Assembly: GCA_949358305.1 (NCBI GenBank)
Contig: OX442321.1
Location: 7,775,605 to 7,839,604 of the forward strand
Direction: 5' to 3'
DNA: 64,000 nt
From: Strigamia acuminata
Lineage: Eukaryota; Arthropoda; Chilopoda; Geophilomorpha; Linotaeniidae
Made by a program: the position numbers and the translations under genes. This document shows positions 11,620-25,722 of this stretch, one piece after another; positions within the stretch are counted from its first letter, which is position 1, and each line of letters begins with the position of its first letter. The notes below the pieces were generated by a model, which had not been told where the DNA came from, did not search any database, and saw only the letters and a program-made list of their open reading frames with translations.

Positions 11620-11992
11620 ACCTAACCCTAACCTAACCTTAACCTAACACTAACCTAACGCTAACCTAACACTAACCTAACACTAACCTAACACTAACCT
11701 AACCTTAACCTAACACTAACCTAACACTAACCTAACACTACCTTAACACTAACCTAAAACTAACCTAACACTAACCTAACACTAACCTAACACAAACCTA
11801 ACACAAACCTAACACTAACCTAACACTAACCTAACACTAACCTAACACAAACCTAACACAAACCTAACACTAACCTAACACTAACCTAACACTAACTTAA
11901 CACTAACCTAACACTAACCTAACACTAACCTAACACTAACCTAACACTAACCTAACACTAACCTAACACTAACCTAACACTAACCTAACCTA
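11620..11992. repeat. 11-bp telomere-like tandem array
   Basis: About 33 units of CCTAACACTAA, with variants CCTAACACAAA and CCTTAACACTAA. Like the 16-bp array it is built from the CCTAA arthropod telomere motif, but with a different higher-order unit. It lies in the same strand sense as the first array. Confidence 0.95.
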
Positions 11993-12300
11993 AGGTAACT
12001 CACAAATACAAGCTGAAATTGCACTGAATACCCAAAAAAGTCATCCGAATTTATCGCCCACGCACAAATACAAGCTGAAATTTGAACTGAATACCTAAAA
12101 AACACATCCTAGGTGCTACTGAACTGCGAGTCAAATAGACGACTAAAACATCAGAATTCATTGCCCAGCGTGCAAAACTTGTTGAAACTATACTGTGCAA
12201 ATCCAATAAAAGTATCCGAATTTATCGCTCATGATCCAAACTGGCTTCAATCTGTACAATAAATCCAAAAAACATATTCAATTTTTATAGCAGGTGTGCC
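11993..12300. repeat. Satellite of about 55 bp, block C
   Basis: Four to five degenerate copies (AAAAAAGTCATCCGAATTTA, TATCGCCCACGCACAAATAC) follow the 11-bp array and fade out by about 12300. Confidence 0.75.
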
Positions 12301-12429
12301 AAACCTTTTGAAACCGAGCATTAACATAACAATACCGTATTGCATTGCTTTCATGGGCGATAAATCGGGTTTTTTCCAAAGCATAATCACCACTCACATG
12401 CTCACAAGTCAGAGGAATTTCAACTCCTA

Positions 12430-12560
12430 ATTAATAGGAACTTGAAAACATAGATGGCGCCACTGTTTTCCAACCGCAAACTGTCTCTGGTCGCTCCTGC
12501 CATCTAGAGACGACTGAGCGAAATAATACCGTATTGAATACCGTCCAAAAATTGCTTATC
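12430..12560. repeat. Dispersed repeat R, copy 1
   Basis: Begins ACATAGATGGCGCCACTG, continues with CGCAAACTGTCTCTGGTCGC and GCCATCTAGAGACGA, and ends near ATACCGTATTGAATACCG. Related copies lie at 56570-56720 and at 33535-33578 plus 34394-34440, where another element splits it. Its two ends carry TAGATGGCG and GCCATCTAG, so the unit is partly palindromic. From 12560 to 13140 I see AT-rich sequence with no gene that I can support. Confidence 0.75.
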
Positions 12561-13140
12561 ATCAAACACAGGCGATTTACGTAAAACAATGCCTTCGTTT
12601 TTACTCGCCGAGAGATTAAGGACAATTTGTAGAACGATGTTTGAACATTTGGAGCAACTCATTTGAGATTTTATTTTAACTGTATTCAATTTTTTTGTAA
12701 ATTAAATTTTTGCTCTATTCTCTCGATTTTTGGTTTTGCCAGCTTGTGTGTTGCGGAATATTTGTACAAATTGTTTGTGTATTCTTCAATTATCATTGAA
12801 ATATTTTTTGTTCAAAATTAATAAAAGGAAAATCAAAATAAACTCGTTATGTCTATATTTTATTCAGTTTTTTAAGCATTTCCATCTTCCTTTTAAAAAA
12901 TTCTTTACTTCTTCCCCGCTCTTTTCCTTCTGTTTTGTGAAAATATTCAACCACGAACGTGTTCGTGATTCAATGATCTCGATTCAAATATATTTATTTC
13001 ACTTCTATGACAGCAATTTATTCAAAAACATTTAATTAACCATCAATTTTTAAATCGAATATCCATTTTGGTTTGGCCAAATTTAGCTTTAATCTAAAAT
13101 CACCCATTGCAGAACCCCACCTTTTATTTTTTTTTAATGT

Positions 13141-13290
13141 TATTCTTTTTTGTTGCTTTTATTTTGTTATTTTTTTTGTTGCTTTTATTTTGTTATTCTT
13201 TTTTGTTGCTTTTATTTTGTTATTCTTTTTTGTTGCTTTTATTTTGTTATTCTTTTTTGTTGCTTTTATTATGTTATTCATTTTTCTTGT
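13141..13290. repeat. 27-bp minisatellite
   Basis: About five copies of TTTTGTTGCTTTTATTTTGT plus TATTCTT. It produces overlapping spurious frames in all directions and is not coding in my view. Confidence 0.85.
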
Positions 13291-13434
13291 TCTTATTTTG
13301 TTATTTTTCTTATCATCCTTTTGTTTTACACCTCTTTTGGCAAACTGTGGTACAATTTTCTCTAGAATTTTAAAACGAAAATTACACAATCTCAAAACAA
13401 GTAAAATAAAACAAATAAAATAAAAAACAGCAAA

Positions 13435-13528
13435 TGCTTCATTGATGACGACATCCACTGCTTCATTGATGACGACATCCACTGCTTCATTGATGACGAC
13501 ATCCACTGCTTCATTGACTGCTTCATTG
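13435..13528. repeat. 24-bp minisatellite
   Basis: Three and a half copies of TTCATTGATGACGACATCCA plus CTGC. The period is a multiple of three and it keeps reading frames open (minus-strand VINEAVDV repeats), but no splice-consistent gene is evident around it. Confidence 0.8.
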
Positions 13529-13626
13529 ACGACCCTAAATTCCACAAGAACAAAATAAAATTAATAATCAACAATAAAACTTTAATTTAAATAAATTACC
13601 TGTAGAAATCCAAATCGACCACCAGC

Positions 13627-13860
13627 TCAAACACAAACGCAAGCTAGTTTAACACAAATTAGCATTAATCGAGCTGAGTTCTTTTCGCGCCAATGTGTGA
13701 AGCCAAGTGTAATCACCTTTTCAACATTACTCTTCCATTTGGGTAATTCCAGCATGTCCCTCGTTTGAGTTCTATTGCTGATACCCGTGAAAATCACTTG
13801 ACCGTGGGACGCCACACGTGTAAGTTTGGCAGAAGCGGAAACTACGAGCCTCTTTGGTTT
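13627..13860 (-). CDS. Unidentified coding-like segment
   Basis: An open minus-strand frame reads KRLVVSASAKLTRVASHG, then QVIFTGISNRTQTRDM and LELPKWKSNVEKVITLGFTH. The composition looks more protein-like than its AT-rich surroundings, but I do not recognise a family. It is interrupted on the upstream side at about 13861, where the dispersed repeat shared with 5893-6372 begins, so it could be an exon or gene relic cut by that repeat. No start codon or splice context can be fixed with confidence. Confidence 0.3.
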   Translation of the reverse strand, partial: KPKRLVVSASAKLTRVASHGQVIFTGISNRTQTRDMLELPKWKSNVEKVITLGFTHWREKNSARLMLICVKLACVCV

Positions 13861-13866
13861 CTCCTT

Positions 13867-14188
13867 AAATATTAGCAGAATTTAAAAAAAATAAAAGAAA
13901 TAAGAGAAATATCAAAGAAATAATTTTAGAATTATTTATTTTCAATGTTTATTCAGCTTTTTATTCGGTTCTTGAGACATTTGAGAGCTTTCCAGCATCC
14001 TGAATGAATTTTTGGGCTCCAAAAAAAATATTTTTTTTATTTTTAAAATATAAATTTATATTTCCGCAGTTGGAGGTCTAGTCCAGATATGCAGACGCGT
14101 TTAGGCTAGGGCCAAGCAAACAATCCATTCGCGCAGAGGAAAAGCAAGTTTACCAGTCGTTTTATCGATGAAAGGACAAACTCCTTAA
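13867..14188. repeat. Dispersed repeat, copy 2
   Basis: Second copy of the sequence at 5893-6372, with an internal deletion of about 150 bases. It ends where the 3' flank of the secreted-protein gene begins. Confidence 0.75.
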
Positions 14189-14311
14189 AATTATTATTTT
14201 TCTTCTTCGTATTATAGATGAATGTAAAAAGATAAAATATGAACAAACCAAAACAAAAACTTTTATTCAAACACGAACAATAACACCAAAATTCCATTAT
14301 ACAAAAGAAAA

Positions 14312-15348
14312 TCAAGGAACGGCCATTACTGACAACACGTTTCCTTCGAGTGGCGTGCTCTCGTGATCGTCCGGCAAATCACCCACTCTTCCACTTCCTT
14401 CCTGAACACCAATCGCCTCCGTAATAAAGCTCTCGAAACCTAGCGCGCGTGATAATTTACTTAATTTCTTCTCCACAAATTGCCGATAGGTCAGCAAAGC
14501 CTTTCTTGGCGGCTCCAAATCATTTTTGGTGCTGTTCACTCCGCTTTCGGCGTGGTTTACTCTCGCTCCAACTTCCGCCGTCTCAGCAAGCGCAACTTCC
14601 GGCGCCGCCTCTATCTTTCGAATATATTTCTCTTTCCAGTTGTCAACCAAATTTTTCCAAACATTCAAATCCCTCTTTAGCTTCCCGCCATTCGCCAATT
14701 CCCCCTCGCCGACCGCCGCACCTTTCCACACTTTAGATTCCATCTTTCGCTTCCTACCCGATCGCTCGTCTTCGCCGCCATTTTCAGACCGATTTGCAAC
14801 TTCCCGAGTGGAACTATTCAATAAATCGTGCTTCAACTTGTTGACGACCACCTTGGGTCGGCCTTGCCCGTATCGTTTGCCAAAAACACGGTCGGCGAAC
14901 ACACGTCGGTGACCCTGGGGTCTCTTGCGTCGAATCTTCGCTGGCAAAACTTTAACTTTCGGCTTAGTCGTCGTAGTTTTGTTCACATTTGTGTGTAACT
15001 CCACATTTGAAACAACTGCTGTTGAGTGGTTCAAAAGGTTTTCGTCTGCGCGGACTGTTTCGATCTTGGTTTCGACTTGTGGCTCCATCTCGCGCGTCTT
15101 CTGCGGCTGGAGCAGTCTGCCACGCACGAAACTAACTTTAATTTCTTCCAGGGGTGCTGAAGGAGACGGCCGAGGAGACGGCGGATGATCCAACGGTGTT
15201 TCGTGTGCCGGTTCCACGTGATCGATCGTGGATGGCACATCTGTAATGTCGAAAAATATAAATTAAATTTAAAAAGATTAAAAATCTCCTCACCTATGGC
15301 CAAAACGACGGCGCCAACGAGCAAAGGCCACACGAACCACGTCTTCAT
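14312..15348 (-). CDS. Secreted lysine/arginine-rich protein, unknown family
   Basis: Two exons, 15294-15348 and 14312-15240, join in frame to 327 residues. Exon 1 is a typical signal peptide (MKTWFVWPLLVGAVVLAIG), so the product is probably secreted. The mature part has no cysteine-rich module that I can see. It contains a proline-rich stretch (HPPSPRPSPSAP), basic clusters that look like dibasic cleavage sites (KIRRKRPQGHRR, GRKRKMESK), and a C-terminal helix-forming region (YRQFVEKKLSKLSRALGFES). Hydrophobic content is low after residue 19. A secreted precursor processed at basic sites is possible, but this is inference. I recognise no homologue. The 3' end is duplicated at 9560-9792. Confidence 0.75.
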
Positions 15349-15636
15349 TTCAATAAAATGGCAAAATTCCTAATAAAAATCTCTCACAACTTCGAACTCT
15401 ATTTCGGTTGTGAAAAGAACACAAAATTCACCTCCACGTGCAATAATACACGCGATCATTGAAAATTTGTACAAAGAAATACACACGCCACTCGTTTATT
15501 GTCGTTTTAATGCAAAAAAAAAAAACAAAAAACAAAAAAAAACAATACCAAATGCCATTGTTGGCTTTGAAACACAGTTTTAAGCATCGAAAAGTTAAAT
15601 AGTTCGTGCTCAAACACACACGCGATGAGAAAAATG

Positions 15637-18186
<2,550 letters not shown>

Positions 18187-18318
18187 TTTCGGATTGGCAA
18201 ACAAATTAACACCGTAAAAACAATGGCACGACGTTGACGCCGATCAACTATGAACCACCATTTTATCTCCAACGACCATTATGAGAGCGTCGTGTATTCA
18301 AAAAGAAATTACAACATT

Positions 18319-18330
18319 CGCCACTAGATG
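18319..18330. promoter_or_regulatory. CTCF-like motif between TAF6 and WDR53
   Basis: CGCCACTAGATG lies in the 249-base divergent promoter. It resembles one orientation of the GCGCCATCTAGTGG-type motif seen elsewhere in this window (41511-41525 and inside repeat R). Similarity to the CTCF core is inferred from the consensus only. Confidence 0.35.
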
Positions 18331-18435
18331 TCTCATTCCTGGTAAATATCTATAACACTACTATTATTGCGAATTCTCATTAAAATATTATATTTCCTCA
18401 TTTATTTAGGTTTATGCAGAAATAAAACCCACACA

Positions 18436-19380
18436 ATGTCTTTGGTCGCCGTTCAGAAAGAAAAAATAGCCAAAAATGGCGACAGTTTACTGCACGTCGA
18501 CATAAATGACGATAAAGTTGCTGTTTCGAGCGAAAACGGAACCGTTTCGATTTTAAATCTAAACTCCGAGCTCAGTTTAATCGCCAAAACCACGCTGAAA
18601 AGCAGCCAGGAATGCGCCTCGATTTGCTTCCATAAAATCACCAATTATTTATTCTGCTCTTCAGGCTCGTGCGTGCATCTCCTTGACCTTAGAAACTTCG
18701 ACGAACCAGTGAAAACATTCTCGTTCAACACCGACGAGATCAATCAAATCACATTAAGTCCTTGCAACAAGTTTCTACTGAGTGCCGACGACTCCGGGGA
18801 GATCAAAGTGATCAACATCGAGACGGAAAGCGAAGAGAAAACGTTAAAAAAGCACGCGAACGTGTGCTACACGTTGAAATCGAGAAACGGCGAGTTTTCC
18901 GAAGTCGTTTCCGGCGGTTACGACTGTCATTTGATACGCTGGGACTTGGAGAATTGCAAAATGCTGCAAAAATTCGACTTGAATGAGTTCAAAACCGAAT
19001 TTAGTTTATTGCCCGGCATGAACCCGCCGTACGTGTTGGATTTGGGGTTCAATAACTCGGGGAGTTTGCTGGCTGCGGGATTGCAAGACGGTTCCGTTCG
19101 TTTGTGGAACACGAGAAAGCGAAAAATGAAGTATTTCGATGCGATAAATGCGCACACTTCTCTAGGAGTCACTCAGGTCGCTTTTATCCAAGACGAGGGT
19201 CTCGTTTCGGGCGGGAATGACGAGAAGATTAAAGTTTGGAAAATCAAATGTGGAAAACATGAGGAAAACATCACGGTTGATCACGGATTTAAGATTAATT
19301 CCTTGTGTGTTAATTCGAAGGATTGTTTGCTGGTTTGCGACACGTCGCCGAGTTTGTCGTTGTATCGATTAAAAAGTTGA
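18436..19380 (+). CDS. WDR53: WD repeat protein 53
   Basis: A single exon of 314 codons from MSLVAVQKEK to SLYRLKS. It is a small WD40 propeller. The recognisable block INQITLSPCNKFLLSADDSG matches the human WDR53 segment [20 protein letters not shown]; other blades are RWDLENC, AAGLQDGSVRLWNTRKR and LVSGGNDEKIKVWK. Human WDR53 (358 residues) is reported as a DDB1-CUL4-associated protein, so a role as a ubiquitin ligase adaptor is likely by homology. The frame is open 69 bases further upstream, but the first ATG there precedes an AG that looks like a splice acceptor (TTATTTAG), so I start at 18436. It faces TAF6. Confidence 0.88.
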   Translation: MSLVAVQKEKIAKNGDSLLHVDINDDKVAVSSENGTVSILNLNSELSLIAKTTLKSSQECASICFHKITNYLFCSSGSCVHLLDLRNFDEPVKTFSFNTDEINQITLSPCNKFLLSADDSGEIKVINIETESEEKTLKKHANVCYTLKSRNGEFSEVVSGGYDCHLIRWDLENCKMLQKFDLNEFKTEFSLLPGMNPPYVLDLGFNNSGSLLAAGLQDGSVRLWNTRKRKMKYFDAINAHTSLGVTQVAFIQDEGLVSGGNDEKIKVWKIKCGKHEENITVDHGFKINSLCVNSKDCLLVCDTSPSLSLYRLKS

Positions 19381-19643
19381 TTAGTATTTTTTTTTTGGAA
19401 TAAATTTGCCGTTTTTTGTACACAATATAAGCTTTTTTTTATTTATTTATTTATTTATTTATTATTAATTTTAAATTTTTTTTCCGGCTAAAAAAAAAAA
19501 ATTGGGTGAAATTTTTCGCATTTTTTTCGGTTTCGTCATGTAAAATGATTTGAATATTTTTTTTTTTATCATCAACGAAAATGATAATGGAAGAATGAAC
19601 GTTTTTATATTACAGTTTAAACTCAACCAATGAAGTACACAAT

Positions 19644-21696
19644 CTATCTTGCTTGAATGAAGATGGTTTCCTGTGGGAAAAGTCCAACTTCCTTCAACGT
19701 AAGAAGAGGATCGATTCGCGACAACTGTCTGCGCGGAAAATTCGTGACGAGTTCATATTTGTCGTTCGAGAAATTCAGCGAGTCCACGTACAACAACAAG
19801 GCCTAAAAACAAAACCAAAAAAAAAATTAAATAAATATTTAAAAAAAAAAAAAAAAAATCACTTTTATTTTAGACGTCGCCGGTAGACTCAATTGCTCCT
19901 TTTTCCCGTCAGGGAAACGCAAAACCACTTTCGATTTCACATCTAAAAACCCGAAAAAATAAAAATAAACAAAAATCCAATTCATCAATGCGAAAAACAC
20001 AACCTTCTTCATCCCCGAGATACAATCTCCACGACAACACGATTTTCTCCTCAACATCGTCCTTTTCTTTGCATTCCTCGACGTTGTTATTATTCGTGTT
20101 GATGTTCGAACGGTTTCTAGCACGGAAAAAGTCGCCAAAATTATTTTACAGCATCAATCAAAGTCGATTTCTGCACTTAATCACCAATTTTAAAAACCTT
20201 TTGTCATTTTCTTGGTTGTTCAACGACGCATCGTTGTCCGAATCGAACGTTTCCACCTCCTCTTCGCTGCTCTCGCCTTCGTCTTCCGAGCAATCCGTTC
20301 TTTGAATCTTCGCCGTTTCCCTCAGCGACGCCTGTATGGCGGCTTCCAGTTGAGAATCTTCACTCGCGTCAACGATGCTGTCCGTTTTCTGTCTCTTTTT
20401 AGGCGGCGACAACGACTGTTTGATCCCGTCCAACGGCGGATGCTCCGCGAGAAATTCGTTAACTAAAAAAAAAAAAAAATTTTAATTTTTTAAAAAAAAT
20501 TTTAACGATTTAATTTGCGCACCCAAATCGCAGAACGACACCGCGTCGACTTTATTCCAAACTATTAACTTCTCTCCCGTTCGTGGGTCCACCACGGCAA
20601 TGTACGGCCACTCGATAACTTGATAGAATTGCATGTACCGTATACCTTCATCGCTGTCGTGATATATCTATGAAAACAACAACAAAAATTCACGTTTTCT
20701 CTCTCCATTTTACCAATTATTTACTTGAAAAAAGACAAAATGTTGCTCGATCATTTTCTTCACGTTTGGATTGCTCCAAACGTCTCGATTTAATATTTGG
20801 CAAGCGAATTCTTGAACATTCTGCACATTTACAATCAACCATTTATTAAGGCTTTGTCCTAACTCACGAGCCTAGAAAAAAAAAAAATTAATAAAAACCT
20901 ACAAAATAACGAACCAAATTCAATGTACGCTTTCAAAAGTCCCTTTGTGCATCAAATCGAGCGGAGGCCGAAATAAATCTTCAAGAGTTTGTCTCTTATT
21001 TCTATTTTCAGAGTTTGAAGGATTGCATAATTCCTGTTCCTGTCGCTCTAATAAAAAAAAACAAATCAAAATCAATCGAAAGAGGTTTTTATATCGATTT
21101 CCAATACTCGTTTCAGCTTCAAAGTCCCTAAATCCATCAAAAATCGAGCGTGCAGGTTTTCTACGCCCCTGAACACCGAAGGAGAAGGGTTCTTCGACCA
21201 GTACCCCTCTTATTGGTGGAATGGGGTCTCGAACGTCATCCCTAAATAATATCCGCACTGTGTTACATCGGTGTTCTCGTTATTACAGACGTTTGCGAGT
21301 GTTTTACCCAAGTTCATCAGTGAAGCAATCGGTAGTTGTTGTCTTGAGAACTGGCGACACGCGATCGTTTGTAGAGACGTGCACTTCTGTAGAGTCTACG
21401 TGCATGTTTATGGCGATTTCCAAGTTCCCGTCGCAAGCTTCTAGCATTTTTTTCGCCACTTCTTTATCGGCACCTGCAAGGGCAATGAAATTTCGCGGGT
21501 TGTCAAAAGTATTTTTTCGTTTTCACCTCATGAATCTATTGATTAGTGACTTAAGTATGCGCATTATAGCTAAAAATACGATTGGTATGGCCGTTGCTAA
21601 CTTTTTCTCGATTTCTATTCGAGTTTTACCTGTCACCGCGCAAAATTTCTCGATTGAATGTTTAATTGATTTCGAGGACTTCGAGGTGGACGCCAT
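19644..21696 (-). CDS. UBXN7: UBX domain-containing protein 7
   Basis: Ten exons join in frame to 464 residues: 21630-21696, 21308-21473, 21108-21241, 20929-21047, 20725-20871, 20523-20667, 20198-20462, 20004-20116, 19863-19942, 19644-19802. The order is UBA-like (EKFCAVTG then ADKEVAKKMLEACDGNLEIA), linker with RRKPARSIFDGFRDFEAET and LEDLFRPPLDLMHKGTFES, UAS domain (KWLIVNVQNVQEFACQILNR, YHDSDEGIRYMQFYQV), UIM (EDSQLEAAIQASLRE), acidic spacer, and C-terminal UBX (VVLRFPDGKKEQLSLP, KYELVTNFPRRQLS). UBXN7 is a p97/VCP adaptor that binds ubiquitin and cullin-RING ligases; this copy retains all those modules. The exon ending at 20198 uses a GTTTTT donor, which is the only one that keeps the frame. 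Confidence 0.95.
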
Positions 21697-22276
21697 GTTT
21701 GTTTAAGGAAATAAGATTCCACCAATGAGCGTGGTAGTCAGCGAGGGACTGAAAACTACGGAAGCCGAGAGGGCTCAAACAAATGTGGAATTTTAGTAGG
21801 GAAAATATCGAGTGCGTTTATAGTGAAACTTTTGCCGCCGACTCGACTAACCCCATTTGGGTAAGTTAATTTGATTAATGTTTTATAAAAATGTGCATTT
21901 TTTCTTTGCTTATTTTGAGACACAAGCCTTTTCAGCAGCAAAATGGCTGAAAGCAGAGTTAATAGCACAAGTAACGTCTGAGCTTGAAAAAGTGTACAAA
22001 TTTATTTTGAAAATGTGGTTTTTACATTATTAGTAAATGTTAGGATAGTAAATGTATGGTTTAATGATTTGATGTAGTCGAAAGAGTTTCATGTCTTTGT
22101 ACATTATTTGAAATTGCTGATTGCCGGAATTGTCGTGATGTATACGATTATGCTCTATCGAACTTCTTAAGAAGATTTATTACTCTAAGAAATAAGAAAA
22201 AAATCATCTACATTGACACTTTTTTAGATGGAGAAATTACGGCTGAAAGTTACAGAAATAAATCAAGAAACCGATC

Positions 22277-24804
22277 TTATATTTTTGTGATAATTAGTTC
22301 AAAAAATCCAACAATTAAAGATAAGAAAATCCCAGCCATAAATAATACGAAAGGTCCAATTATTTTGCCAAACGAAACGGGATTGAATGGATTTTCCAGA
22401 CAGCTTGGCATTTCAGAAGACGTTCGAAGTTTTTCAACTGTTGCGATTCCATATTGCTTCAGCAATAAAATTCTGTTACATAAATCATGATTTAATTGAT
22501 GACTGCTAATGGCCGTAACTTGAAATTATTTACTTGCTATTGAAATAGTCTGTGTACGCAAATTGTTTTGAATAAATTATTGCCATTTCTTTTCTGCTGA
22601 CATAACGAGGAGCAACAGTGAAACTGCAAACTTTATCAGTTAAACGTTTTATGTCTTTGAATGGTTGTATCATTGCAAATTTTCCGTTATAAACTGATTT
22701 AAGCGCCTCTTCTCTAGTCCCAACAAACACAGGCTTATTTTTGAATTCTGGTTTCTGTTAAAATTAACCATTTAATAAGTTAGGAAAATGAAAAATGCAG
22801 TATCACGATACCTGGAAATATTCTACTGTATGACTACCGTTCATAATTACAGGCAAATAATTTGTGTTGTCAAGCATGTCTTCAAGTGAAGTAAAAGGAA
22901 TGTCCATGTTGGTTGTTGCAAGAAATGATGTTAAAACAGAAGTGTAACTAATCCATAGCAACATTGAAAATAAGATGTAGATTATATATACAATTTTCCA
23001 TGCCTTCAATGAAAAGCTATTGAAGTTGCCTGAATAAAATTAAAACAAAAAAAAAATCACTACTAATTAATTGTATGGTAACGCTATTTTTACTTTGTAA
23101 GACAATTGGCCAAAGCAGCAACAACTCGTTAATGAAATTTCGGAAGCAACTTACAAAATTCTTTCTGTTTGAAACAGTTTTTGCTAATGCTGTGACAACA
23201 ATAACTATCAAACTGATCGCAAATATGTACAGCCACATTTCCATATTACATGGCTGCACGTAGAAATCATAATTCCATCTTTGTTGATCTAATTTTCTAT
23301 ATACAAGATCGAACTGGAGTGTATAAAATGATGGTGAGTACTTTATGTACTTTCCTCTCAGTTTGTTTAAGGTTGAAAAAGCAATATCAGCTTTCTGTTG
23401 AGAAATGTTAAATTATTATATCACACCAGCTCAATTTAATAGGAAATGCCTACCCCTCGGATAAGATCACCCACCATTCCAGTCCATTTTCCATTGATAA
23501 TGGCTCCAATTTGACCATCTTTGCATGGAATTATTTTAACGCTAAGAAGTACACTCTTTGTTATAATTATAGGATCATTGAAATCTGATAGATGGTGCAT
23601 TTAGAAATTTCATAGTTTTAGTCTTTGTAACGATAATTTTGAAAAATTTTCCCTTAAAACCACTTGAATAAATGAAAATGAATATAATGTGTATTTAAAA
23701 GTTTTAAAAATCCAGATTTAAAACTTTTTTTTTTAAAAAAAGAGATTATTACCAGTATATACAAGTACCGTAGTACTTGATACTGACTGAAACTTTTATT
23801 AAATGGCTTGCTGCCAATTGTTAATGACTGGAGGTTTTATTTAATGACAACAGTCAACTAAACAAAACAAAGCAAAGCAAAAAAGTACTAATCACAGTAT
23901 TAAAAATTAATAAAGTACGTACCTATCTTCTGACCCTTCCAATAAATTCCTATTAAATTGTAATTTAGCTTTACTTTTATATTCTACCTTATGTTGAAGT
24001 TTGTGTGAAAAATGTTATATATCCGGCCAAAATATCCGCCTACTGAGAATGATTTATTCCTTGGAAATAATGTTATGGTCGGTGGAAACTTAAATATATC
24101 TACAGTTAGTTATTCTAAAGTTAATGGGGATCAATATACATACATGAATAGCTGTTATCCTTACCACTCTTGGAAAAAAGTGGATTTTGCTGCTCGGAAT
24201 AATTCTAACCTTTTATTTTAAGACTTTGAATAAGTAAACTCTTTGGAAATTTTCTTAATTGTTTTCAACTCACGGATGGATTATCACAACTTAATTTCAA
24301 TACAGAATTATTTGTTTGAATGTTTTCATCACCAATTCTCAGCCATTTATATTCTAAATATTGAAATTCAGTCTGAAACAAATACAAGGAAGTTGACAAT
24401 TAGGTAATACAGTAAATAATATAAAAATTAATCAATTTATTCTATAAAGTTTGTCTCAGAAATAGATCACAAATGTGCATCCTCCTAATGTATTGACAAG
24501 TTCAAACTGTTTTTCTTTCTCGTTCTGTGAATATCCTACCTTGGAAATTCTTTTCAAAACACTGTCTGCAACCAAAATTCAATATTTGTAAAATTCTAAT
24601 TAAAAGGATGTGTTGTGTGTTTACCTTTACTTGGAATTAAAGTCACACTATTGCATCCAGCTGTGTCGAAATTCAAATCGGTAGTTTTGTTATAACCAAT
24701 AGAATATGCTACGCACAAAATTCAATAATTCTTATTTTTTTTATTCAAATATTTAACTTACACATTTGGAGCAGTGTGGTTATGAGTAGAAGAAGGTGCA
24801 TCAT
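22277..24804 (-). CDS. Ionotropic receptor (variant ionotropic glutamate receptor), intact copy
   Basis: Eleven exons join in frame to 485 residues: 24762-24804, 24625-24708, 24540-24565, 24471-24506, 24274-24372, 24140-24209, 23454-23584, 23094-23394, 22812-23029, 22534-22754, 22277-22505. A signal peptide (MMHLLLLITTLLQ) precedes ligand-binding lobe S1 (NGKWTGMVGDLIRGKADIAF then LRGKYIKYSPSFY). TM1 is MWLYIFAISLIVIVV; the pore loop is NELLLLWPIVLQSK; the next helix runs WKIVYIIYILFSMLLWISYT and keeps a degenerate SYTxxLxxFLA motif. Lobe S2 has FVGTREEALKSVYNGKFAM, and TM4 is GPFVLFMAGIFLSLIVGFF. The lack of a large amino-terminal domain and the degenerate motif point to an IR chemosensory channel rather than a synaptic iGluR. 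The 36-base exon 4 is the least certain. Confidence 0.85.
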
Positions 24805-25204
24805 GAACCAGAAACAGTAAATTTACTGTAGTTGCAACGTTTAGAATATTGTACAGTAAAAGTAAGGTATTAAAGTTGCTTCGCTAAAAATTCACACAGG
24901 TATTGTGTACACAGAAACCAAGGACGACAGAAACTAACAATTTCAGCTTAGCTTGATCTATAATTAGCGGGAAAACCAATATTGTTCTCATTCAAAGCAA
25001 ATTTTGCGTGTTTAATCTTTTAAAAATTAATCATTTTTCTTTGTGCTGATAAAAGTTAATTAGGTTTGTCACGAGCATGTATTTTCCCTCCATTTTTTTA
25101 TTTTGAACTAATTTTTCCTTTATAATTCTAATAATTTTTATTTTATTTATTCTAGCTAATTGTTGGATTCATTCTCTGTAATTTCTGCGAATTCATTCTG
25201 CAAA

Positions 25205-25295
25205 TTCATTGTCCCATTTGAAAATGCATTTTTTCCATCTAAAAATACATTTTTTTGGCTTGAAAATGCCATTTTTGAAGTTTATAACCATTCTC
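25205..25295. repeat. Short A/T repeat block
   Basis: Three to four imperfect units (GAAAATGCATTTTTTCCATC, AAAAATACATTTTTTTGGCT, GAAAATGCCATTTTTG) resemble the intronic 21-bp arrays. The rest of 24805-25720 contains nothing I can call; one frame at 25312-25593 looks non-coding in composition. Confidence 0.55.
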
Positions 25296-25722
25296 TGAGC
25301 CACTGATCACTTTGAAAATAAAAACCAGGTTTCAGAAATCAAATTCTAAACTAAAACACTTGATGTCACGAAAAATGGCAAATGCCATTACCAATCACGA
25401 AAATCCACAAACAAATTTAATTTCAAATGAAAAATTAAAACCACCAAAACGCTCCAAAATACTCAACCGCCACACATCTAAGTTACGCGAGGTCTTACCT
25501 TGGACTAATAGAGAAGGACTACAATCCTACAACTGCTTTCCGATAACCCTAACCAACTCATTCGGAATGGCAAAAGCTTATTCACTTCGGTAGTTTACAA
25601 ACTGCTTCTTTAGCGTCTAACCACTTCTTCTATTTTACTCCATTTTCTGGCATAATGCTTATATTGCTGGACTTTAATAAATATATGCTCATTCTGTTCG
25701 TCTCAGCGAGTTGATTCCGAAT

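Noticed and set aside
10058-12000. CRISPR array
   Set aside because: The repeats are contiguous, with no unique spacers of constant length, in a eukaryotic genome.
13073-13545. Hydrophobic or acidic repeat proteins on both strands
   Set aside because: They are frame artefacts of the 27-bp and 24-bp minisatellites; no splice-consistent gene or homology is present.
14449-15188. Plus-strand frames over the secreted-protein gene
   Set aside because: The minus-strand exon has a signal peptide exon in phase and a long coherent frame; the plus frames are shadows.
24012-24221. Plus-strand frame MLYIRPKYPPTENDL, present in related form elsewhere
   Set aside because: It is antisense to receptor exon 6 and intron 6. 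It recurs only because that segment was duplicated.
25312-25593. 93-codon plus-strand gene
   Set aside because: The composition resembles random AT-rich sequence with many Lys and Asn; no splice or homology support.
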